NCBI GenBank assembly: GCA_963662155.1 | Contig: OY759269.1 | Location: forward strand, 11,817,074 to 11,881,073 | Source: Lamellibrachia columna | Taxonomy: Eukaryota; Annelida; Polychaeta; Sabellida; Siboglinidae | DNA: 64,000 nt | Direction of reading: 5' to 3' | Shown here: positions 52,492-64,000 of the stretch, piece after piece | Layout of the letters: each line of letters starts with the position of its first letter | Numbering within the stretch: position 1 is the stretch's first letter | Notes under the pieces: model-generated | Told to the model about the DNA's origin: nothing | Database searches by the model: none | The model's input: only the letters and a program-made list of their open reading frames with translations | Translations under genes and position numbers: made by a program

Positions 52492-52596
52492 TTTAATGAA
52501 GTATAAACCAGTACGAGGACGTGCAACTGCCCAAAGCATGATTTATCTTCACCCCGGTTCAAAACGGTCTGTAAACCAAACATTTTATAGAGGAGC

Positions 52597-54552
52597 TCAT
52601 GGATTCGAGCATTCTGTGTTCATCTTTGAATTGATGTGTGTGTCGTCAGCGGGCAGTTTCGATCCCGAATGAGCATACGTCATGGTCTCTGCCTGTTCTA
52701 TGGTGTCCGGAAGTCTCTGGTAGAGAGTTTCAGGCAGGGACAGCGCGAGGAGACCTCCGACCAATGACAACGCCCCAAACACAAGGAGAGGAAACTGCAC
52801 GAGCGAAGTGGCGCCCTGGAAGGACAGGAATGACGTCACAAAAGGAACATGCTCAGGAACGCATCATGCAATAATACCTTGCGAAGATTTATTGTAGTAT
52901 TTTAAGACAATAAAATAATAAATTCACCGTTGAGAAGGATTATTATAATTATACCAATTTCTATGTAGCTCGTGTTTAGTTACTTAATAACACATTAGTT
53001 TACTGATTTTATATTTGTATGTTAGGTTGTAGCCAAGACTTTAGATGCAAACAAATTGAACTGTACACGTTTTTGTGTACGCCAATTGGTCTACTTATAC
53101 CCTCAGCATGTTGAAGCTTGGCAACATTTTGGGAGAAGAAGAAGCTTATTTCGAGTACCCATGGAAGAAACTTTCTCTTCTCTGATTTTGTCACACGCTA
53201 ATGATGATTGAAATGCTTAAATTAACAGTGAAACTTCAATAATGTCAGTAAAACAATCCATTAGAACCGGTTTAGGCTGGAATTCGTATTTTAAGGAACA
53301 CTACAGCTGAAGACTGGCAGGAAGTGGCTAGCGAGTGATACTGACTCACCAGTAGAACGACCTGTGGGGAAACTACCCCTCCCAGGCGGGTGAAGAACGC
53401 GCACACCCCCACGCTCGTGTTTCTGGAAACAAAGGTAATCAGAGAAATGTGGTACATAACATGAATGTCGCCAATTTAAACTGTGTTCACCTATTCGGTT
53501 CACGTCTCTGTTTTAAATTATATTATTCAGACAATGGAACAGCGTTATTGTAATAACGCATATATATCATAACTGAATGTTTCGTAACGTATACTGATCA
53601 GCACTGACAATGAATTCATTACTAATAATCATTTCCAAAATATATATTTAGTAGGAGTGAAAAAAAAAAATTTAAACGCATAATTATGTCTACTCTACAT
53701 TATGCATTGTTCAATGTCTGTTGATGTACAATGTATATAGTGGATGATACAGTGACAACTATTGTTCACACCATTATTAATGGAAATACTACACAAGAAG
53801 CAGACAGAAAGTCCTATATTTTCCATCTTGTCAATTACAGACAGAGGAAACAAGTTAGGCGATGACCGCATCATTCAGCATCAAACGAGTCAACTTCCTA
53901 CACGAGGTAGGTCTACGTTACCTGATGACTGTGGGGAAGACTTCGCACGTGTAGATATTGAGCACGGCAAAGCAGGTCATTATACAGGTGCGGCTGACCA
54001 GGGCAAGGGTCGTCTCCAACCAGCCGATGTCTAATCATAATAATAACAATAATATTGAGCACGGTGAAGCAGGTCATTATACAGGTGCGGTTGACCAGGG
54101 CAAGGGTCGTCTCAAACCAGACGATGTCTAATCATAATAATGACAAAACTGTTATACCGCCTAAATCCTCCACAACCGGATAATTGACGTTGAATTGTAA
54201 GTTTTACATTGAAATTACAAAACAACCGCACTGCATGCCGGTCCTCAGTTTGAACACTAAAACCCTCACTTGATGTGTCAATGAAACACTCGATGTTCGC
54301 CGTATTCTGCCATATTTTGTATATATACCATACTTATTACATACAATTATTTGATTTTATGTAACAGTAATGCATTAGTTATCGTCCTGTTGAATCTGTT
54401 TTGTATTCATTACGTATTTCTGATTGATATTTACCTGGGTCTTTGGGTATGAAGGCTCCCATTGTAGAAGACACTCCGGTCACCAACAGAAGCACACAGA
54501 GGGGCTTCTTTCTTCCAAACCTACCAGTAGCACTAGGATAGTTGAATATCAA

Positions 54553-54650
<98 letters not shown>

Positions 54651-57600
54651 ACCACGGACATGGTGAATATTAAGCACGAACATCGGTGAGTATCAACCAC
54701 GAACATGGTGAGTATTAAACACGCATATTGTTAAGTAGTACCACAAACATTGATGAGTATTAACAACGACCATTGATAAGTATTCACCACGAACATTGGG
54801 AAGTATTAGCTACAAACATTAGTGAGTATTAACCATGAACGATATGAATATTAACCACGAACATGGTGCGTATTAACCACGAACATGGTGACTATTACAT
54901 GTTTGTACTACGGCTGCCATCAGCCACAGAACACTGTGAATTGAGCAAGTTGAAACAATGGTTTATGGTAGTTTATGATCGCATGAGAATATTACATAAG
55001 GTATTGTTAACATGGCGATATAATATCTAAAAAACGTGTTATACTGTGTGGCCCACATTTGGAACAATATCTAGGTAGACGTTGTACATCAATAAAAACA
55101 TAGCAATTAAATGGTTTTTGATTCGATTTCACTTGATATTCCATATATGTACGAGATCGTACCTCTTAAAGATAAAGGCGCTGGTTGTAGTCACAGGTAT
55201 TTCCACTGCTCCGCATAGAAAGAGAATAAAGTACTTGTTGCCGTCCATGGACGTTATGATGAATGACACCCCGTAGAGGACGACGGAAACAACGAACCTA
55301 CAACGGACACAACGAAACTACAACGGAAACAACGAACCTACAACGGAAATAACGAACATACAACGGACACAACGAAACTACAACGGAAACAACGAACCTA
55401 CAACGGAAACAACGAAACTACAACGGAAACAACGAACTTACAAAGGACACAACGAACCTACAGCGGACACAACGAACCTACAACGGAAACAAAGAACCTA
55501 CAACGGACACAACGAACCTACAACGCACAAGTCGGCATTGCTCATTTAGAGAGTATTTCGGCTAGTGATGCTATTCTCACTGTGGAATATATCAATAGGT
55601 TTACACTAAGCTTGAACTTGCAACTCAAACTTACAATGTACATGGTTCGATGTCGGCACATTGCACTGTGCGATATTTCATGCAAGATGCAAAAATGTGC
55701 AGACAGTTTTCAACATAAACGTATTCAAATATATTTCAGTTAAAACATCTATTATGTTGTTTTTATATTGGTTGCTTGATGCTTGTTGGTCTCACAGCAT
55801 CACGTATCACGTAACTGTAATTGATGTCAAACTGCTGGGACATTGTAGGCTATTGCATTGTTAAGTTTCATATTTATCGCAATACACATGCTATGGAAAA
55901 ACTGTGACCGGCTTACCCAATGGGGGAGGGGAATAGTCGCCAATTAGTTTACCATATACACGCAACTGCCACTGGTTATACCAAAGTTACCAGTGTCGGT
56001 TTTCAAGAGCTGCTGATAACGACGACGACCGGTTGCTGCTTCAGCTGTGAGAGCTCCCACTAGCTTACAAGTTCACTCACCAGAGGTAGGCGAAAATGAA
56101 CGCCCTCTGGCGTAGTCTGGGTGTGCGAAACATGTCGACCGCCGTGTACCTCCTGCGTTCACAGGCGGTGTCGCTCAGACCGACAGACTTCGCGTCCGAC
56201 TCAGTCTCTCTGGCCGCTGACGCCGGGAGACCGTCAATACGACTGCTTACAGTCCGCACGGGTTGTGCCACGTCGCTACCCGTGGTTGTGGGTGTGGCCC
56301 CGTTCTTGCTGTCGTCGCGGAACAGAACCTCCGGCAGGTCGACCCCGTTGAATCTGGCGGCTGTCCGCAGCACCGTCTCCGCCTGACTGTACCTCCGATG
56401 TATCACTGACCAACGCACGGACTCAGGCACAAACCTGCGACGACAACGATTAATACTACAGGTCTACAGGTGATCAGTAGTGGATTATCTTTCCGTTGCT
56501 AAAGTTACGACAGTGCCGTATCTTTTAGCACTGAGTCTAAAGGTTGGCTACGACGTTCTGGAGAATAAGCGCGCATACTGAACATCCGTTACTCTCCAGA
56601 ACACCGTAACTTTAGCTTAGATTTTAAAGATACGCCAACAATTGTAGCCACTGCGATATCTTTCTTTATATTGTGTCCGAACCTAGGGGAACCTATTGGG
56701 TTACCTTGGGGAACCTGTGGGGTTACCTAGGGCAACCTGTGGGGTTACCTAGGAGAACCTGTGGGGTTACCTAGGGAAACGTGTGGGGCTACCTAGGGGG
56801 AACGTGTGGGGTTACCTAGGGGAACCTGTGGGATTACCTAGAGCAACTTGTGGGGCTACTTAGGGCAATCTGTGTCTCGGTGTCTGTTTGAAACACTGAA
56901 TTTCATCACAAAGCATTTCGAGCGCTGCCTTCCAACATTTTGCCGACCTTAGCTACTGTAAGAAAGTCCTAGCCACCCTGGAACGCTCACCTCCCGCTCG
57001 TTACTAGTTTAGAATGAATCACTCTTTGTAAACTGTGCAAACGGGCACGATTTCCATATGTCCACATTCTTTCATTTATTCGAAACTGTTTATTCCAACC
57101 ATTATAACCGTTAGACAATTTTATCCTATAATCAAACATGTTCGAGAGAATTACATTATAGCATGAACACCCTTGCTACTGAACCTTAAAGTATAAAAAT
57201 ACAATTACATCGTTGATAAAATCGTATGAACCCACCACATCAAGACCGCTAGGAGGACGCTCGGGAGCGTCACGGCCAGTTGCGTGAGGCGCCAGTCCGG
57301 GAGCAGGTAGGACGCGAGGGCGAGAACCATTATCCCGGCCGCCCAGAAGAGTTCGACGAACGTGCCGGCGTATGTGCGTAGGTCCGGTGGCGACTGCTCC
57401 ATCACGAGCACGAATGTCGTCCCGTAAACCCCCTACACAGGGCAGGTAACCATGTAATCCCGTAAACCCCCTACACAGGACAGGTAACCATGTAATCCTG
57501 TAAACCCCCTACACAAGGCAGGTAACCATGTAATCCTGTAAACCCCCTAGACAACCAAGCAACCATGTAGGTAGTCCCATAAACCCCATAGACAAGGCAG

Positions 57601-60339
57601 GCAACCATTTAGTCCCGTAAACTCTATAGACAAAGCAGGCAACCGTATAGTCCCGTAACCCCCCTAGACGAGGCAAACATGCAATCCCGTAACATCTAGA
57701 CAAGGCAGGTAACCAGGCGGTTCACGGGCCAAGTTCACAGTTTGCAAATGAAAATGTTTTTTTCGCAGTGAATAATTATTAGCGATACCTACATTTTCTG
57801 AAAACCAGTTTTTACATAAGCCGCAAAAGGTTAACTAGCAAAATTATTTGCCCAGTTGTGAGCGATATTAATTCTAACAAAAGATTTTATTGGTAACAGT
57901 AACACATCACAACTGTGTCGTCCACGAAGATGGGCTGCTTCAAGGATCAACACTCGTATGGTGAACCGTGTCTTGCGGTTGTAGTAGTCCGAACATATCA
58001 CACAGCTGCAATCAGTCTTTCGCCTTCGATCACTTTGTCTTGTCCTAAGACAAAGTTCTTAGTTCCCTCCCTGAGTGTACACAATCCTAATTCTTTGAGG
58101 TCAATCCTAATTACACTTTGTGCAATGGCGTCCTTTCCACGCTCTCTATTGGTTAACACCTAGTACAACGAATTACAGTGCTCTCTCTACAGGAATATCT
58201 TCTGGCATCCATAGTACGTGGCCGAACATGGACATGTTTGCTGGACCACTTTTACAGACAGAGGGACTGTATTAATAATGATAATTATATAAAATACTCC
58301 TAAGCGCTAAAATCCTCGGGAGACCCAAGCTTGACAGCCCGCCAAAACAAAAGGGGTTGACCAGTTCATAATCGATAAGCAGTTCCAGTTGTAAATAGTT
58401 GGATTGGTACGCTGAGGAGGTATGGAGGATAAGCAAGTTTAACCAGGTGGATTTTCTGTTTACGGCGAAAGTTTCACAAAGCATACTTCACAAACTTCGA
58501 CAAGTTTGTGAAGTATGCTGTCTAAAAAAATGCATCAAAAGTGATTCCTAAATTCCGTGTGTCGTTGGAAAGTAGGCATTTGAAAAACATTTGTACTTAG
58601 TACTTAAACATGCAGAGTGACTAACCCTCCCTTGAAAATTTCTAAAGTCGGGATATTACTATTATGCACTCAGGTGGATACTAGATGGGAAGAAGGAATG
58701 CATGTGAACGTCTGTTCTGCAGTAGGGGACGAGGTTGCGTTGGCCTCTTGTAATGAGTGAACAGGAGTATGTTGTTGCTGGAATGTCTATGAAACGGTGT
58801 GCCACATGTTATACGTTAACAATACAGAGCAATGATCTGCTTTGGAGGACGAAGAGAAAGATGAACAAGAAGAACAAAAAGAACAACATCCAAGAAGAAG
58901 AAAAACTAAAAAAAGGAGAAGACGGGCCTACCTGGAGGAAGAAGCCGTTGGCGAGTCTGATGAGGACAAAGACGACGTACGAGTCAGCTAGAGTGAGTGA
59001 GACGCTGGAGACGACAGCGGCGACGAGCGAGGCGAGCAGGACGGGTCGACGGCCGTACTTCTCCGCCAGCGGGCCGAACGTCAGTCCGCCCAGCATCACG
59101 CCGAAGAAGTAGATGGTTGTCGCCAGAGAGTTCAGGTAGGTTCGCTCACACACCAGGTCAAACTGTCCAACAAATCCATTTCGTAAACGGTTACTTTGGG
59201 TCTGTGAAACCTAGTTTTAATTTGTTTTTTTAAATATGATTTGTGCACCGCATTTTACACGACAGTATTGTAATATATTTTATTTACGCATTATTATGCC
59301 GTATTAGTGATGCTAAATGTGCTGCCATCTGGTGATTGTCTAATATCTATATAAATAATGATTTGTTTATACATTTAATAAAATGCTTATGTAAATTCAT
59401 TGTTTATATAAACGGTGTAAATTCATTGTTTATATAAATGGTGACCTTTAGGAAACTGGCCAAATGTATATGTAAGCAAATAATCATATATGGTATACAA
59501 ATAAACAAATAATGGATATATGGTATACACGTGATAAAAATATTGATTTTTCGATAAATAAAATTTAAAACGTGGACTTGTTCGTCCTAGCCGTATGTAA
59601 ACACTGTTTACACGTGTAAATATCATCGTCTCGTTGATACGACTTTTACGCAATGTCACAATCGAATGCACGTGACACGCGTATGTTAGATATGTCGTCG
59701 AGTTGACGATATATCTCGTGTGTGCACCTACTGGATGTTAATAATGCTCTTGAGAATGTCGTTATGGCTTTAAGCACGTCGTATTTCAGCGCTGACATCA
59801 CTATAACTAGTTCAAACAGATACGTGTGCAAATAGACGAACTACTTCAGTGTATGAGCTGAATAATTGAGAAGCACGAACATATGAGCGATCCACCGCTA
59901 GGAGAAAAATGCCGATAATAATACACAATATTTTGGCTCTCTTGTTCCTTCTTTCTATCTACATTTGCGCCTTGTTTGCGTCATACTGTCGTTTTTTCAC
60001 TTTCGGGTGACTCACCTCCATAAGGACATTCCTTTCCCTGGGTGGAGCGTCATACACCCAGCCAGCGGGACACGGCGCCGTCTCATTCCCGACGCCACTC
60101 CAGTTCCCGAACACGCTGCAGGAGTCCAGCGCCAGCCCAGCCTCACTGACCCGGTGAACCGTCCCGGCGGCCTCCCGTCGTCCAGGCGCGGCACAGTGGT
60201 GGGGGATAGGGGAGGAGTAGATGGTCATGGTGAAGTGGCTGATGGACACAAGGGCGTAGTTGGTGGAGAGCAGGAGGTAGATGGCGAGGGAGTACCTCCC
60301 GGGCCGGCCGAGAGCGCGCAGTAACTCGTCGACGTCCAT
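52597..60339 (-). CDS. SLC22-family organic cation/anion transporter (complete, nine exons)
   Basis: Plasma-membrane major-facilitator transporter of small organic ions. Exons in transcript order: 60016-60339, 58932-59162, 57236-57432, 56081-56434, 55163-55297, 54435-54532, 53922-54030, 53350-53422, 52597-52815 (stop); 1740 nt, 579 residues, all phases consistent. Starts [16 protein letters not shown] like other SLC22 members. A large loop after TM1 (about residues 45-108) has several Cys and glycosylation sites N-W-S and N-E-T. Exon 2 has the MFS motif [11 protein letters not shown] (about 138-148); exon 4 opens with PESVRW, the SLC22 signature (usually PESPRW); exon 6 has TGRFGRKKP; exon 7 [12 protein letters not shown]. 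The loop in exon 4 (about 290-340) is longer than usual. Substrate cannot be told from sequence, so no gene symbol. Exons 3, 5 and 7 have tandemly duplicated acceptors. Confidence 0.92.
53957..54150. repeat. 97-bp duplication of SLC22 exon-7 acceptor plus the first 74 nt
   Basis: ATTGAGCACGG...CGATGTCTAATCATAATAATRACAA occurs at 53957 and 54054. The upstream copy (transcript sense) has the acceptor ATTAG|AC and exon start but lacks the 3' part and donor, and differs by several substitutions. Confidence 0.9.
54558..54648. repeat. (TA)n microsatellite in SLC22 intron 5
   Basis: About 45 uninterrupted TA dinucleotides, starting some 26 bp from the exon-6 acceptor; followed at 54660-54900 by a loose TTAACCACGAACATGGTGAG array. 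Confidence 0.97.
55284..55525. repeat. 20-bp minisatellite built from the SLC22 exon-5 acceptor
   Basis: Minus-strand unit GTTGTAG|GTTCGTTGTTTCC: 7 nt intron end and 13 nt exon start. About 12 copies upstream of the real exon, with A/C and G/A variants. Confidence 0.92.
56680..56880. repeat. 21-22-bp minisatellite in SLC22 intron 3
   Basis: Unit GGGGTTACCTAGGGGAACCTGT, about 9 copies, containing CCTAGG palindromes. Confidence 0.85.
57421..57716. repeat. 38-bp minisatellite built from the SLC22 exon-3 acceptor
   Basis: Minus-strand unit contains CCTGTGTAG|GGGGTTTACGGGA, the real acceptor and first 13 nt of exon 3, then ATTACATGGTTACCTGC. About 7-8 copies, diverging with distance from the exon. 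Confidence 0.9.
58480..58519. repeat. perfect hairpin, 18-bp arms, 4-nt loop
   Basis: AGCATACTTCACAAACTT, CGAC, AAGTTTGTGAAGTATGCT. In SLC22 intron 2, so it would be present in the pre-mRNA. Confidence 0.95.
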
Positions 60340-60430
60340 GTTGACCGTGGAGCCGAGCGATGTCCCTGCAAGTGCAAATAGTCAGCGTTTGGTTGTGTTT
60401 GTGCCAGTTTATTCAGTACCAGTTTGTCCT

Positions 60431-60437
60431 GTGTGTG

Positions 60438-60516
<79 letters not shown>
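60431..60516. repeat. (TG)n/(GTGC)n microsatellite upstream of SLC22
   Basis: (TG)10 then about 17 units of GTGC, about 90-175 bp 5' of the SLC22 start codon. Confidence 0.97.
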
Positions 60517-60757
60517 ATTGATAAAGTTCATATACACATGATACATAGCATATATCAACGAAGACAATGGAAAAGAAGCAATATATCTAATAATTCCTTG
60601 TTTAAATAATTAATTAATACACAGCGCATCGTGCAGTAGTGCAGAACTGTTAGTGCAGTGTAACAAGATTGAAGTACACTAGGACATCTCCATATGTATC
60701 ACATTTGATGATGCACATCATTCACAAGTTGATAGTAAACTAGATCGATTGTTATGC

Positions 60758-61460
<703 letters not shown>

Positions 61461-61610
61461 ATGGCGTATCGTCTATTTGTCCAATGCCAGGTTCAGTTGA
61501 AATCCCACTGCAGGTTACGACCATGTGCGCGCGGTGAATCCACCAAAGGACGTTGTTTGATTAACTGTGGATGCATTGTGCATGGCGCAGCAAAGAGAGG
61601 ACGGAGGTAG
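61461..61610 (+). CDS. small open frame or first exon (hypothetical)
   Basis: ATG at 61461 in the context AACATGGCG opens a 49-codon frame starting MAYRLFVQCQVQLKSHCRLR, rich in Cys and Arg, ending AAKRGRR then TAG. The donor-like GGAG|GTAGGC spans the stop, so this could be the first exon of a plus-strand gene whose later exons lie in or past the arrays. No family recognised. Confidence 0.2.
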   Translation: MAYRLFVQCQVQLKSHCRLRPCARGESTKGRCLINCGCIVHGAAKRGRR

Positions 61611-61934
61611 GCAAAACAAATCGATAACAACATTGCTATTCAAGGCAGCAAACTCAAGATAATATGTTGACAATGCAGTTATTGGCGTGTGGAGATTCCA
61701 ACAATTTTTTATGTGTGTTTAGTACGCTCTTTCTTTGAGATTTCCGCAACTATTTTTGTTTTTACCTATATAACATACTTCAGCCAATATTTTTATAACC
61801 ATCCCATAATGTATCAGCTTTGATTTGGTCTACTCCGAATCTCCTGGTCTCTAGTGTTGTTAAACTGCACTCTTTTAGGAAATGTATCATAACGAATGTC
61901 TCTCAGTTCTGGAATCAACGTACTTTTTAGTGTT

Positions 61935-62265
61935 CGTTGTATCGTATTCATGCCCTTCCTACGTTGTAGCGTATCCATGCCCTTCCTACGTTGTAGCGTA
62001 TCCATGCCCTTCCTATGTTGTAGCGTATCCATGCCCTTCCTATGTTGTAGCGTATCCATGACCTTCCTACGTTACAGTGTATCTATGCCCGTCCTTCTTT
62101 GTAGCGTATCCATGCCATTCCTACTTTGTAGCTTATACTTGCCCTTCCTTCTTAATAGCGTATCCATGTCCTTCCTACGTTGTAGCGTATCCATGCCCTT
62201 CCTACATTGTTGCGTATCGATGCCATTCCTACGTTGTAGCGTATCCATGCCCTTCTTGCGACATA
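61935..62265. repeat. 27-bp minisatellite
   Basis: Unit GCGTATCCATGCCCTTCCTA + CGTTGTA, about 12 copies. The 27-bp period keeps frames open. Confidence 0.92.
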
Positions 62266-62475
62266 GTCTCCAAGATATTATGCATTATTCTACGTGAAGC
62301 ATGCTGTTATTTTATACAAAGATATGTTATATTTATCATAATCTGACAACCTGACAAAACTTTTAGTTGAGATGTATTTATTAATTTAAGCTTGACCAGT
62401 TGACATGGCCACTATCGAGCAGCTGTAGGCCTAAGCTAGGGAACTATAATCGACTCATCGTCGTTGTAGTTGATA

Positions 62476-62730
62476 TGAAAGAAGAGTGGGACTCGCAGTG
62501 CCGGATTAAAAGGAGAGTGGGCCTTGAAGTGCCGGATTAAAAGGAGAGTGGGACTCGCAGTGCCGGATTAAAAGGAGAGTGGGACTCGCAGTGCCGGATT
62601 AAAAGGAGAGTGGGACTCGCAGTGCCGGATTAAAAGGAGAGTGGGACTCGCAGTGCCGGATTAAAAGGAGAGTGGGACTCGCTGTGCCGGATTAAAAGAA
62701 GAGTGGGACTCGCAGTGCCGGATTAACGAA
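62476..62730. repeat. 31-bp minisatellite
   Basis: Unit GGAGAGTGGGACTCGCAGTG + CCGGATTAAAA, about 8 copies. Confidence 0.93.
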
Positions 62731-63004
62731 GGTACGAGTGGTACACTTGAGCCACACAACCCCGCCCACAAAAATAGGCCTCCACAAAATCAGTCATGTT
62801 CCATCTGATTAGCCGATTAGAGTCTTTCTTCGCTTCCCTTGAATCAGGCTCCAACTTCTGTGCTACAGTCGTGACTGTGACAAAGCCTCAAGGTGACATA
62901 GAACGAACAGGGTGAAGAGAACTCCAGAAAACACGGACGTGAAATGTGACTATTCACACGATCTAGAACCGTTGGTAACTAATTTGGCGGGAAGTATTTG
63001 GATG

Positions 63005-64000
63005 TCACTCTTTTTTTACTCAGGAGAACATGTACGGTCTCTCTTTGTTTACTCAGGAGAACTTGTATGGTCTCTCTTTATTTACTCAGGAGAACTTGTA
63101 CGGTCTCTCTTTGTTTACTCAGGAGAACTTGTACGGTCTCTCTTTGTTTACTCAGGAGAACTTGTACGATCTCTCTTTGTTTACTCAGGAGAACTTGTAC
63201 GGTCTCTCTTTGTTTACTCAGGAGAACTTGTACGGTCTCTCTTTGTGTACTCAGGAGAACTTGTACGGTCTCTCTTTGTTTACTCAGGAGAACATGTACG
63301 GTCTCTCTTTGTTTACTCAGGAGAACTTGTATGGTCTCTCTTTGTTTACTCAGGAGAACTTGTATGGTCTCTCTTTGTTTACTCAGGAGAACTTGTACGG
63401 TATCTCTTTGTTTACTCAGGAGAACTTGTACGGTCTCTCTTTATTTACTCAGGAGAACTTGTGCGGTCTCTCTTTGTGTACTCAGGAGAACTTGTACGGT
63501 CTCTCTTTGTTTACTCAGGAGAACATGTACGGTCTCTCTTTGTTTACTCAGGAGAACTTGTGCGGTCTCTCTTTGTTTACTCAGGAAAACTTGTATGGTC
63601 TCTCTTTGTTTACTCAGTATAACTTGTACGGTCTTTCTTTATTTACTCAGGAGAACTTGTACGGTCTCTCTTTGTTTACTCATGAGAACTTGTACGGTCT
63701 CTTTTTGTTTACTCAGGAAAACTTGTAAGGTCTCACTTTGTTTACTCAGGAGAACTTGTGCGGTCTCTCTTTGTTTACTCAGGAGAACTTTACGGTCTCT
63801 CTTTGTTTACTCAGGAGAACTTGTGCGGTCTCTCTTTGTTTACTCAGGAGAACTTGTACGGTCTCTCTTTGTTTACTCAGGAGAACATGTACGGTCTCTC
63901 TTTGTTTACTCAGGAGAACTTGTGCGGTCTCTCTTTGTTTACTCAGGAGAACTTGTACGGTCTCTCTTTGTTTACTCAGGAGAACATGTACGGTCTCTCT
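63005..64000. repeat. 33-bp minisatellite running off the right edge
   Basis: Unit GGTCTCTCTTTGTTTACTCA + GGAGAACTTGTAC, about 30 copies in the window. The period of 11 codons gives frames of 232-236 codons in two registers; stops at several units and equal openness of both frames argue against coding. Confidence 0.95.

Noticed and set aside
62912..63728. 236- and 232-codon frames of SLFVYSGELVR or LYGLSLFTQEN repeats
   Set aside because: A 33-bp tandem array open in two registers, with stops in other units and no unique N- or C-terminal domain.

Overview
The window is animal genomic DNA. Genes are split into short exons with GT/AG introns, the proteins are animal families, and there are decayed non-LTR retrotransposons, many terminal-inverted-repeat DNA elements and a very heavy load of minisatellites. 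A calcium-channel and a ciliary gene, low GC and the repeat types suggest a non-vertebrate, probably aquatic, metazoan (amphioxus- or lophotrochozoan-like). I cannot name the species. Exons were assembled by eye from homology, splice consensus and phase continuity.

Layout. 1-15.5 kb: the 5' half of a two-pore channel gene (TPC1/TPCN1 type) on the minus strand, 13 exons, with the second channel repeat running off the left edge. 15.5-16.0 kb: a divergent promoter with an RFX X-box-like site. 16.0-19.9 kb: the dynein regulatory complex gene DRC10/IQCD on the plus strand, four exons. 20.1-24.1 kb: four successive tandem arrays, including a 61-bp satellite with a 610-bp higher-order unit. 24-33 kb: a gene-poor stretch holding transposon relics (a YqaJ-type exonuclease relic facing a DDE_4 transposase relic, and a GGTGTCGGACGTAC-ended element) and more arrays. 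33.9-41.3 kb: dCTP pyrophosphatase DCTPP1, minus strand, four exons, with a retrotransposon/MITE nest in intron 1. 42.7-47.7 kb: NDUFS8 (mitochondrial complex I, 2x[4Fe-4S] subunit), plus strand, six exons. 48-52.5 kb: repeats and a 1.3-kb TIR element. 52.6-60.3 kb: a complete nine-exon SLC22-type organic cation/anion transporter, minus strand. 60.4-64 kb: microsatellites and three minisatellites, the last running off the right edge.

Most striking pattern: in at least four introns (TPC exon 5, SLC22 exons 3, 5 and 7) the 3' splice site together with the first 13-74 nt of the exon has been tandemly duplicated into a minisatellite or duplication lying in the upstream intron; NDUFS8 exon 5 looks similar. 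These introns therefore carry up to about 24 decoy acceptor copies. The TPC1/DRC10 head-to-head pair also matches, from memory, the human TPCN1/IQCD arrangement.

The long open frames in the arrays (CVCVCV, CHYLALCHY, SLFVYSGELV and similar) are products of repeat periodicity and are not listed as genes.
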